Shown here: positions 25,523 through 33,272 of the stretch, one piece after another | How positions within the stretch are numbered: position 1 is the stretch's first letter | Layout of the letters: each line of letters starts with the position of its first letter | Source: Siansivirga zeaxanthinifaciens CC-SAMT-1 | GTDB lineage: Bacteria; Bacteroidota; Bacteroidia; Flavobacteriales; Flavobacteriaceae | Length of the DNA stretch: 64,000 nucleotides | Direction: 5' to 3' | Assembly (NCBI RefSeq): GCF_000941055.1 | Contig: NZ_CP007202.1 | Location: 1,360,001 to 1,424,000 of the forward strand | Notes under the pieces: model-generated | Told to the model about the DNA's origin: nothing | What the model saw: only the letters and a program-made list of their open reading frames with translations | The model's database searches: none | Made by a program: the position numbers and the translations under genes

Positions 25523-26255
25523 TTTCGAAAATAAAATTAAAGAAACGCTAGAAAACAGAAGCATTCAACCGTCGGCTCAAGCGTGGGATAAACTTTCAAA
25601 CCGTTTAGACTCGGCAGCCACGAAACCAAATAACAAAACATTTTGGTGGTTGGGCATCGCTGCAAGTATTATAGGTGTTTTATTTGTTGTTAGTATCTTT
25701 TTTAAAAATGAAAATAGCACCAATAAAATAGTTGTTACACCTGTTGAAGATGTAAAAGAATCGGTTGCTCCAGAAGCTATGGATGCAAATAGTTTTATTG
25801 AAGACAAATTAGATATTGTTGAAGATAAAACAGCCAGTAGTGTAGAAACGTTTCAAAATGATAAACAAGTGCCTTCTCAAGTTTTATCTCATAACGATAA
25901 TGAAAATATGGAGCTTGCAAATCAATCGGAATCTACTAATAAAGATATTAAAGCCCCTCAAGAGGTTTTGTCTTTTGAAGATAAAAAAATACAAGAAGTT
26001 GTTGCGAAAATAGCCGATTTAAAATCTCATAATGTCCCGATTACCGAAGCCGATATTGATGCATTGTTACTCGAGGCCCAAAATGAGATTAGACTGCAAA
26101 AAAGTAATAATCAAGTAGCAGGAACTATCGATCCGCTGGAACTTTTACAAGATGTAGAAGCCGACTTAAATCAATCTTTTAGAAGTAAAGTTTTAGAAGC
26201 TATAAAGGCTAGTTATGGCACAGTTAAAACCGCTGTAGCTCAACGAAACGATTAA
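25509..26255 (+). CDS. Membrane protein, putative anti-sigma factor
   Basis: 248 residues. A cytoplasmic N-terminus (1-43) contains SAQAWDKLSNRLD, a short amphipathic helix seen at the start of many Bacteroidota anti-sigma-like proteins. One membrane helix follows at about 45-66 (WWLGIAASIIGVLFVVSIFF), then a long acidic, Ser/Asn-rich periplasmic part with helical stretches. No named anti-sigma domain is recognised; the role is inferred from overlap with the sigma gene and the topology. Confidence 0.65.
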   Translation: MESNNFENKIKETLENRSIQPSAQAWDKLSNRLDSAATKPNNKTFWWLGIAASIIGVLFVVSIFFKNENSTNKIVVTPVEDVKESVAPEAMDANSFIEDKLDIVEDKTASSVETFQNDKQVPSQVLSHNDNENMELANQSESTNKDIKAPQEVLSFEDKKIQEVVAKIADLKSHNVPITEADIDALLLEAQNEIRLQKSNNQVAGTIDPLELLQDVEADLNQSFRSKVLEAIKASYGTVKTAVAQRND

Positions 26256-26314
26256 AAAATTTCATCAATAAATCAATTATCAATCACATCCGTAAGGATA
26301 AAAAACGAACAGTT

Positions 26315-27406
26315 ATGGAAACAATTACCAAAGTTATAGCACTCATTGTGCTAAGTTTAAGTGTGCAATTCATTCAAGCACAAGACACGATTCAAAAAAC
26401 TAATAACGAAAAGAAAATAGCTTATTTGAATAATTTGAAAGACCAAATTAATGAGGAAGAGCGAAATTTTTTAAAGGAAGAAGTTGAAGCAATTAATGTT
26501 AGGCTATAAAAAGGCGAAATTACCAATTTGGAAGCCGATATTTTAAAAAAGGAAGCTGCAAAAAAACGAGCTTTAAATATTGAAAACAGAATAGCAATTC
26601 TCGAAAATAAAATGGCACTTTCTGAGCGAAATGAAGCAGGATACAAGGTTGACGACGATAAGAGTTTTAGGGGGATTATACGAATAGGCTCTGGAGAAGA
26701 CACCAGCGAAAGTTTTATTTTTATTGGCGATAAAGAAGATGACAAGCCCAAACATGTTAAGTACGATAGAAAAACTACAAGCGATTTTGTATTGGCGTTT
26801 GGTTTAAATAACGCCATTGTTGAAAACGATAATTTAGATAATTCTCCTTATAAATTTGGTGGTTCTCGCTTTTTCGAAATAGGCTGGGCGTGGAAAACCA
26901 GAGTGTTTAAAGAGTCTAATTTTCTTCGAGTTAAATATGGGTATTCATTACAAATAAACGGTTTAAAGCCTACTAATAATCAGTATTTTGTTCAAAATGG
27001 CAATCAAACAGGTTTAGAAACATTCCCTTACGAACTGAAAAAAGCGAAATTATCGGTTTCAAACTTAGTTTTTCCAGTGCATTTTGAGTTTGGACCCTCT
27101 AAAAAAATAGTAAAAGACAGCTATTTTAGATACTCAACAAAAAATCAATTTATAATAGGAATTGGAGGTTATGGCGGATTTAATATTGGAACGCGTCAAA
27201 AATTAAAATACGAATTAGATGGCGAGCGGGTTAAAGAAAAGCAAAAACGTAATTTTAATACCTCTAATTTAGTTTATGGTATTAGTAGTTATGTGGCCTT
27301 TGGTGATACGGCACTTTACGTAAAATACGATTTATCTCCTATTTTTAAAGATCAATTGTTTAAACAGAATAACATATCAATAGGAGTAAGATTTGATATG
27401 GATTAA
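26315..27406 (+). pseudogene. Secreted coiled-coil/beta-barrel protein interrupted by an in-frame stop
   Basis: Third gene of the sigma locus. The first 64 codons give a signal peptide (METITKVIALIVLSLSVQFIQAQ) and a helical stretch, then TAA at 26507-26509. Reading continues in the same frame without other stops for about 298 residues: more coiled coil, then an outer-membrane barrel-like domain ending GVRFDMD. The sequence across the stop (AINVRL, stop, KGEITNLEADIL) reads as one helix, so this is a single nonsense change (for example from GAA), not two genes. Either a recent pseudogene or a sequencing error; a TTG at 26528 could restart translation but would lack the signal peptide. Confidence 0.8.
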
Positions 27407-27411
27407 ATTTT

Positions 27412-27452
27412 AACCATCAAGCTTTCTTAACGATGAAAGCTTGATGGTTTTT
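27412..27452. terminator. Terminator between the sigma locus and the small membrane gene
   Basis: A 14-15 bp perfect stem: ACCATCAAGCTTTC (27413-27426) with GAAAGCTTGATGGT (27435-27448) around an 8-nt loop, then a T-run. It separates convergent genes. Confidence 0.9.
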
Positions 27453-27460
27453 AGTTTGTT

Positions 27461-27673
27461 TTAGTTTCCAGAAAAACCTGCAACGGTAGCTAATACCTGA
27501 AAAACGATGCCGACAGCTATACCTATTAAAGCTGCGTAACATGCTGTTTTTGCTTTATTCGGACTTTTACCTTTATTCATAAAATAAATAACGGCTCCAG
27601 CTAGTGGAATACAAAAAGATAAAATTTTTAATCCTAAGCTTAATTCGTCGTTTTGGTTGTTTTGTTCTTGCAT
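27461..27673 (-). CDS. Small membrane protein, 70 aa
   Basis: Two predicted membrane helices (about residues 13-30 and 44-64) joined by a basic loop MNKGKSPNKAKTA; polar N-terminus rich in Gln/Asn. Resembles small Bacteroidota membrane proteins of unknown function with a SPNKAKTAC loop. It follows the DUF2085 gene by 11 bp, so the two are probably co-transcribed. Confidence 0.7.
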   Translation of the reverse strand: MQEQNNQNDELSLGLKILSFCIPLAGAVIYFMNKGKSPNKAKTACYAALIGIAVGIVFQVLATVAGFSGN

Positions 27674-27684
27674 AATTTGAATAT

Positions 27685-28053
27685 TTAATTGATTAGAGTT
27701 AGAATTTGATTGCCAATAAAAATACCTATTTTAGAAACCATAGACATGGTTCCAATGCCACTTAATAGGCCCGTAATGAAACGCCTGCTATTGGTGCTTT
27801 CTATATTAAAATAAGCTTGAATTGTACCGTCGATATAGGTTGGTATAATCATTATAATTGTCCAAAGAAGCGGAATTTTAATTACGCCAAAAACAAAAAG
27901 AGGAAGGGCTAAGTAGCCTAAATTAATGCCTGTACACCGGGCACATAATGGAAATTGCTTGCCTTTAAAAAAAAACGATCGCTCAGGTTTTTGATGACAA
28001 AAAGCAAAATTTAGATGTGCTCCTTTAAGAGTGATGTCCGATATTTTCTTCAT
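27685..28053 (-). CDS. DUF2085 membrane protein
   Basis: About 122 residues with three hydrophobic segments. The family signature is clear: FCHQKPERSFFFKGKQFPL, then CARCTG, with Cys/His residues that could bind a metal or form disulfides. The reading frame is open up to 28128, but the upstream 25 residues are non-conserved in type and the ATG at 28053 (MKKISDITL) gives a better start. Function unknown. Confidence 0.8.
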   Translation of the reverse strand: MKKISDITLKGAHLNFAFCHQKPERSFFFKGKQFPLCARCTGINLGYLALPLFVFGVIKIPLLWTIIMIIPTYIDGTIQAYFNIESTNSRRFITGLLSGIGTMSMVSKIGIFIGNQILTLIN

Positions 28054-28229
28054 AAACAATAGTATAATACAACCAGTTATAAATCTAAAGTAGTAGAATT
28101 TACTTATAATGACAAATTTCAAAACCACTTTTAGTTTTTAAAATGAATTGTTTGTATTACTTTTACGTTCCTATTTTTAGTGATAAGAAAATAGAAATCT
28201 ACTAATCATCATTAAAAAATACTTACAAC

Positions 28230-30188
28230 TTGATATCACCTGCTTCCATAGATTTAGTGTTTGAAACTGCTCGCGTAGAGGAGGTTATAGGTGATTTTGT
28301 AAATCTTAAAAAAGCCGGAAGTAATTTTAAAGGTTTAAGTCCTTTTAGTGAAGAGCGTTCGCCAAGTTTTATGGTATCGCCTGTAAAACAAATTTGGAAA
28401 GATTTCTCAACAGGTAAAGGAGGGACAGCGGTTTCATTTTTAATGGAACACGAACATTTTACTTACCCTGAAGCGATTAAATATCTGGCGAAAAAGTACA
28501 ATATTGAAATAGAGGAAACCGAACAAAGTAACGAACAAAAGGAAAAAGAAAGTGAGCGCGAGAGTTTGTATTTGGTAAGTGAATTTGCAAACACCTATTT
28601 TCAAAAAATATTATTTAAAACCGATCAAGGAAAATCGATCGGCCTAAGTTACTTTAAAGAACGCGGTTTTACTCAGGAAACCATTGAAAAGTTTAATTTA
28701 GGGTACTCGTTAGATGAATGGCAAGCCTTTACAGACGAAGCCTTAAAAAAAGGATACAACATCGAATTTTTAGAGAAAACAGGCTTAACGATTGTTAAAG
28801 ACAACAAACGCTTCGACAGGTTTAAAGGCCGCGTTATGTTTCCTATTAAAAGCATGAGTGGTCGTGTTTTAGGATTTGGCGGTCGTATTTTAACTAACGA
28901 TAAAAAGGCAGCCAAATATGTAAATTCTCCAGAAAGTGATATTTACCATAAAAGCAATGTTTTATACGGAATTTATTATGCCAAGCAAAGTATCGCGAAA
29001 GAGGATAATTGTTATTTAGTTGAAGGCTATACCGATGTTATTCAATTACACCAAACAGGTTTAACCAACGTGGTGTCTTCATCTGGAACGGCATTAACAT
29101 CAGAACAAATAAGATTAATAAATAGGTTAACTAAAAATATAACAGTATTGTTTGATGGAGATGCTGCAGGTATGCGAGCTTCGCTAAGAGGTATCGATTT
29201 AATCTTGGAGCAAGGTATGAATGTTAAGGTTTGTACCTTTCCCGAAGGTGAAGATCCCGATAGTTTTGCCAGAAAAAATACTTTAGAAGAGTTAACGATC
29301 TATTTAGATGAAAATGCGAAAGATTTCATTCAATTTAAAGCATCTGTTTTATTTGAAGAATCTAAAAACGATCCTATAAAAAAAGCCGATACGGTAAGAG
29401 ATATTGTAAATAGTATTGCTAAAATTCCCGATCAAATTAAACGAGAAATTTATATTCAGGAGTGTTCTCGTATTATGGATATTAGTGAGTCGGTACTATT
29501 TAGCACTTTAGCTCAAATAAATAAAAAAGAGTTACAGGACGAATCAAAACAAATTAAAAGCGAGAATAAGGCTTTTGAAGTTATTAAAAATCAAAACCCC
29601 GTTGAAAAAGTTGATGTTCAGTATTTGTTAGAGCGTAAAATAATAGAAATTTTATTGCTTTATGGTAACAAGGTTGAAGATTTTGAAGATTTGGTTCTTA
29701 AGGAAAATGATAAAGGCGAGTTAGAACTTGAGCCCGTAATACAACAAGCAAAAGTTTACGAAAAAGTGTTTTTAGATTTACAGGATGATGAAATGGAGTT
29801 TACAAACGATCATTTTAAAACAATCTATTACACGATTATCGATCAGCTCAATCAAAATCCGGACTTTGAAGTAAAGAATTTTATTAATACAGTAGATGTT
29901 AACATGGCTAATGAAATCACTTCTATATTAATGGAAGATGAGCGATATACACTAGATAATTGGCAACGCATGGATATTTTTCCAAAAGAAAAACATCATA
30001 GCGTTGCACAATTAGTTAGTGAAACCATTTTGAGTCTTCGATGCTATTTAATAGATCAAAAAGTAAAGGTTTTTCAACAAGAAACATTATCAAATATTAC
30101 CGATAGTAATAGAAATATTCTTGAAGAGGTTAAAGATTATTCTAGTCTTAAAATGCTACTCTCGAGAAAACTTAATCGTGTATTATAA
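28230..30188 (+). CDS. dnaG: DNA primase lacking zinc-ligand residues
   Basis: Makes RNA primers for replication with DnaB helicase. 652 residues: an N-terminal CHC2-like domain, the TOPRIM core (E265 in LVEGYTD, DGD at 309-311) and a C-terminal helicase-interaction region. The zinc-binding Cys/His are all replaced: the usual CPFH is S37-P-F-S40 and the usual CFGC is D58-F-S-T61, while surrounding conserved residues remain. The start is TTG at 28230, giving MISPASIDLVFETARVEEVIG, which matches the normal N-terminus; there is no suitable ATG. Its 3' end overlaps the convergent regulator gene by 6 bp. Confidence 0.95.
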   Translation: MISPASIDLVFETARVEEVIGDFVNLKKAGSNFKGLSPFSEERSPSFMVSPVKQIWKDFSTGKGGTAVSFLMEHEHFTYPEAIKYLAKKYNIEIEETEQSNEQKEKESERESLYLVSEFANTYFQKILFKTDQGKSIGLSYFKERGFTQETIEKFNLGYSLDEWQAFTDEALKKGYNIEFLEKTGLTIVKDNKRFDRFKGRVMFPIKSMSGRVLGFGGRILTNDKKAAKYVNSPESDIYHKSNVLYGIYYAKQSIAKEDNCYLVEGYTDVIQLHQTGLTNVVSSSGTALTSEQIRLINRLTKNITVLFDGDAAGMRASLRGIDLILEQGMNVKVCTFPEGEDPDSFARKNTLEELTIYLDENAKDFIQFKASVLFEESKNDPIKKADTVRDIVNSIAKIPDQIKREIYIQECSRIMDISESVLFSTLAQINKKELQDESKQIKSENKAFEVIKNQNPVEKVDVQYLLERKIIEILLLYGNKVEDFEDLVLKENDKGELELEPVIQQAKVYEKVFLDLQDDEMEFTNDHFKTIYYTIIDQLNQNPDFEVKNFINTVDVNMANEITSILMEDERYTLDNWQRMDIFPKEKHHSVAQLVSETILSLRCYLIDQKVKVFQQETLSNITDSNRNILEEVKDYSSLKMLLSRKLNRVL

Positions 30189-30815
30189 CAACGACTCATT
30201 TAATTTAGCTTGGCTAACTAAATCTACTAAGTTAGTTACTTTAAGCTTGCGCATTAAGCGGGCTTTGTAGGTACTAACGGTTTTTTCATTGATGTCCAAT
30301 TCCTTGGAAATCTCTTTGTTTTTTCTACCAATTGTTAAAAGTTTTAAAACTTCGGCCTCTCTGGTAGAAAGTTTTTTGTAATACGTTCCTGGTTTGTTAG
30401 TTCTGTTTCCAAAAGCTAATAGTTGAGTTAATTCATTACTTAAATGAATACCTCCATTACTAACTTTTAAAATGGCCTCATTAATAGTAATCACGTTTTC
30501 AGATTTGTGTAAATAACCAACAGCGCCAGCTTTAATGGCGTTAATGGCATAAACCTCTTCTGGTTGTGCACTAAAAATAATGGTTTTAATGTCTGGATAA
30601 TCATTTTTTAGATAACGCAAAAGTGTTAAACCGTTAAGTTTTGGCAAATCTGCTTCAGTTAAAATGATATCTACAGGATTTTTTTTGATGTATTCTATTA
30701 TTTCTTCACCATTATCAACACTAGCGACTATCTTAATGTTGGATGATGCAGAGAATAGAACCTCAAGCCCTTTCCTTGTAATAGGGTGGTTGTCTGCTAT
30801 CAATAATTTTATCAT
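30183..30815 (-). CDS. NarL/FixJ-type response regulator with Glu at the phosphorylation site
   Basis: 210 residues: receiver domain (1 to about 120) and LuxR-type helix-turn-helix (about 145-205, LSTREAEVLKLLTIGRKNKE). The phospho-acceptor position, four residues before Pro58, is Glu54 (TEADLP) instead of Asp, and the N-terminal acidic pair is D8-N9. Such a substitution mimics phosphorylation, so the protein may act without a kinase. No histidine kinase gene is adjacent. Single gene converging on dnaG. Confidence 0.9.
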   Translation of the reverse strand: MIKLLIADNHPITRKGLEVLFSASSNIKIVASVDNGEEIIEYIKKNPVDIILTEADLPKLNGLTLLRYLKNDYPDIKTIIFSAQPEEVYAINAIKAGAVGYLHKSENVITINEAILKVSNGGIHLSNELTQLLAFGNRTNKPGTYYKKLSTREAEVLKLLTIGRKNKEISKELDINEKTVSTYKARLMRKLKVTNLVDLVSQAKLNESLL

Positions 30816-30919
30816 AATTTTACTAAGCTTTTTAGAATTATAATTTAGTTTCGAGAGTATTATAATTGAGAGAATAAGCTTGCCTTAAAAGTAGTAAAAT
30901 ATTATATGATTTGCAATAA

Positions 30920-31708
30920 TTATAACATATTGTTAGGAATTTCGCAAATTGGTATCGGAATCATTTTGTGTTTATTGGCAGTATTAAAGCGTTTATAGAT
31001 GTTAAAAACCTTTTGTTCTCTACCAGAAAAATCTGCTGCAGTTCTCCCCGAATCGGCCATTTTCATTGCCCATTCAAGCTCTGGGTATGATGCGCCAATT
31101 TGGTCTTCGTCGCTTCTGGCATCACCAAATAAACCATCACTTGGAGATGCTAACATAATAGACTCAGGCACACTTAAAAATTTGCCAATTTCGTAAACTT
31201 CCGATTTTAATAGGTCGGCAATCGGACTCAAATCGACTCCGCCATCACCATATTTCGTGTAAAATCCTACACCAAAATCTTCAACCTTATTACCGGTACC
31301 TGCTACTAGTAATTTATAAAGTCCTGCATAATAATAAAGTGTCGTCATGCGTAAACGCGCTCTGGTGTTGGCTAAAGCCATATCAACAGTTGCTTGATCG
31401 GCATCGGCTAATACTTCAGTTTTAAATTCTTCAAATACAGGTGTTAAATCGACTCTGTTATCGATTACGTTTTCGTATTTTGATTTAAGATGTGCAATAT
31501 GTTCTTGTGCACGTGTAACATGACTAGCCGCCTGGTGTATAGGCATTTCTACACACAAAACTTTTAATCCGGTTTTAGCACAAAGTGTTGAAGTTACAGC
31601 AGAGTCAATGCCACCAGAAACACCAACTACAAAACCATTTACACCAGCTTTTGATGCGTAATCTTTCAACCAATTTACTATAAAATCAACAACTTTTTCT
31701 GTTTGCAT
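30920..31708 (-). CDS. nadE: NAD+ synthase (ammonia-dependent type)
   Basis: Amidates nicotinic acid adenine dinucleotide to NAD using ATP. 262 residues from the ATG at 31708; the open frame reaches 31750, but those 14 extra residues do not belong to the family. The PP-loop motif SGGIDS is at 31-36. There is no glutaminase domain. GTGNKVEDFGVGFYTKYGDGG and LKSEVY are family signatures. It is divergent from gldB, a gene order I associate with flavobacteria. Confidence 0.95.
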   Translation of the reverse strand: MQTEKVVDFIVNWLKDYASKAGVNGFVVGVSGGIDSAVTSTLCAKTGLKVLCVEMPIHQAASHVTRAQEHIAHLKSKYENVIDNRVDLTPVFEEFKTEVLADADQATVDMALANTRARLRMTTLYYYAGLYKLLVAGTGNKVEDFGVGFYTKYGDGGVDLSPIADLLKSEVYEIGKFLSVPESIMLASPSDGLFGDARSDEDQIGASYPELEWAMKMADSGRTAADFSGREQKVFNIYKRFNTANKHKMIPIPICEIPNNML

Positions 31709-31735
31709 ATTAAATGAATTTAAATCTAAGAATAG

Positions 31736-31743
31736 TACCTTTG
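31736..31743 (+). promoter_or_regulatory. Putative -7 element for gldB-gldC
   Basis: TACCTTTG, a full TANNTTTG match, 57 bp before the gldB ATG. No -33 box at the ideal distance (a TTTG is 30 bp upstream). Confidence 0.35.
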
Positions 31744-31799
31744 TAAACAAAAATAAGTCAATCAGTCAATTTATAAAAATTTATAAGGTTTAAGTTTGT

Positions 31800-32762
31800 A
31801 TGAAACATGTATTATTTCTCTTATTTATTGGGGTTATTGTAGTTTCTTGTAAAAAAGAGCAAAAATTAGAAGCCGAAATAGCCGCTATTGACTCTCAAGT
31901 GAATGTGGAACGATTTGATGCCTTATTTGCAAAAGTGACTCCCGAGACCCTTCCCGATTTGAAAAATGCCTATCCTTTTATGTTTTCAGAAAAATTTCCT
32001 GATTCTTTTTGGATTGCTAAAACTACCGATACTTTAGAGACACAAATTTTTAAAGAAGTAAACAAAACCTTTAACGACTTTAGTAAAACATCTACAGAAA
32101 TAGCATCTTTATTTAATCATTTAAAATATTATTTTCCATCATTTAAACAACCTAGGGTTATAACCACAACAAGTGATGTAGATTACAGAAATAAAGTTAT
32201 AGTTACCGATACCATCGCCCTTATTGCTTTAGATAATTATTTAGGTAGCGACCATGAATTTTATCAAAGTATACCAGTGTACATTCGTAATAACATGAAT
32301 AAAGATCAAATTGTGGTAGATATGGCGAGTGAATATGCGACCAAATTTATTTACGAACGTACTCAAAACACATTTTTAGATAAAATTATTTATTATGGAA
32401 AACAACTGTATTTTAAAGACGTTGTACTCCCTTTTAAAACCGAAGCAGCGCGTATAAGTTATTCGCAGGAACAATTAGATTGGGCTAAAGCTAACGAAAG
32501 TTACATTTGGCGCTATTTTGTTGAACGGGAATTATTATACAGCACAGATTCTAAATTAGATGGCCGATTTATAACCCCTGCACCTTTTTCTAAATTTTAT
32601 CTTGAAGGCATCGACAGCGAATCTCCCGGCAGATTGGGCCCATATATAGGTTGGCAAATTGTTAAGGCCTACATGGAACATAATACAATTACTATAAATG
32701 AAATGCTTGATAAAAGCGCCGAAGAAATTTTTAATAATTCCAAATTTAAACCACGCAAATAA
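31800..32762 (+). CDS. gldB: Gliding motility lipoprotein GldB
   Basis: Required for gliding in flavobacteria; anchored to the membrane facing the periplasm. 320 residues with signal peptide and lipobox (VVSC, lipidated C17). The mature part has no enzyme motif; its sequence and length fit GldB, and gldC follows immediately, the stop and start sharing a base (TAATG). Confidence 0.93.
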   Translation: MKHVLFLLFIGVIVVSCKKEQKLEAEIAAIDSQVNVERFDALFAKVTPETLPDLKNAYPFMFSEKFPDSFWIAKTTDTLETQIFKEVNKTFNDFSKTSTEIASLFNHLKYYFPSFKQPRVITTTSDVDYRNKVIVTDTIALIALDNYLGSDHEFYQSIPVYIRNNMNKDQIVVDMASEYATKFIYERTQNTFLDKIIYYGKQLYFKDVVLPFKTEAARISYSQEQLDWAKANESYIWRYFVERELLYSTDSKLDGRFITPAPFSKFYLEGIDSESPGRLGPYIGWQIVKAYMEHNTITINEMLDKSAEEIFNNSKFKPRK

Positions 32763-33097
32763 TGTCTAAAACACACACATCTACAATAGAATTAACCGTA
32801 GAACTGGATGACAATAGAATTCCAGAAAAATTATTTTGGACTGCCGAAGATGGCGGTATCACAAATGAAGAAGCCAAAGCAATGATGCTTGCTGTTTGGG
32901 ATTCTAATACGCAAGAAACCTTACGCATCGATTTATGGACTAAAGATATGCCTGTTGATGAAATGAAGGTGTTCTTTCATCAAACTTTAGTAGCCATGAG
33001 CGATACTTTTAACAGAGCGACTCAGGATGAGAAAATGACAGCAACCATGAAAGATTTTTGCGACTATTTTGCTGAAAAACTAGAGCTAAAAAAATAA
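32762..33097 (+). CDS. gldC: Gliding motility protein GldC
   Basis: 111-residue soluble protein without signal peptide, matching GldC in length and start (MSKTHTSTIELTVELDDNRIP is the family type). In gliding bacteria it improves, rather than being essential for, movement. Translationally coupled to gldB; followed by a strong terminator. Confidence 0.93.
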   Translation: MSKTHTSTIELTVELDDNRIPEKLFWTAEDGGITNEEAKAMMLAVWDSNTQETLRIDLWTKDMPVDEMKVFFHQTLVAMSDTFNRATQDEKMTATMKDFCDYFAEKLELKK

Positions 33098-33142
33098 ATT
33101 GAATGTTGTTATTGTAGCATTTTTAATTTAATCATATTTACT

Positions 33143-33190
33143 AAAACGGTTTTATATTTTACAATGGTAATCTATAAAACCGTTTTTTTT
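33143..33190. terminator. Terminator after gldC
   Basis: AAAACGGTTTTATA (33143-33156) pairs with TATAAAACCGTTTT (33173-33186), a 14-bp perfect stem with a 16-nt loop, then more T. It separates the gld unit from the exported dikinase gene. Confidence 0.85.
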
Positions 33191-33272
33191 AATCGGATAG
33201 TAATGCTTTTTTGCGTAAGATTATTTATATTTAGTTCCTTATGATATTTATAACTTTTTAAAAATTAAGCGA

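Noticed and set aside
26315..26509. A separate 64-aa secreted peptide gene
   Set aside because: The frame continues past the stop as the same helix, so it is the 5' piece of the interrupted gene.
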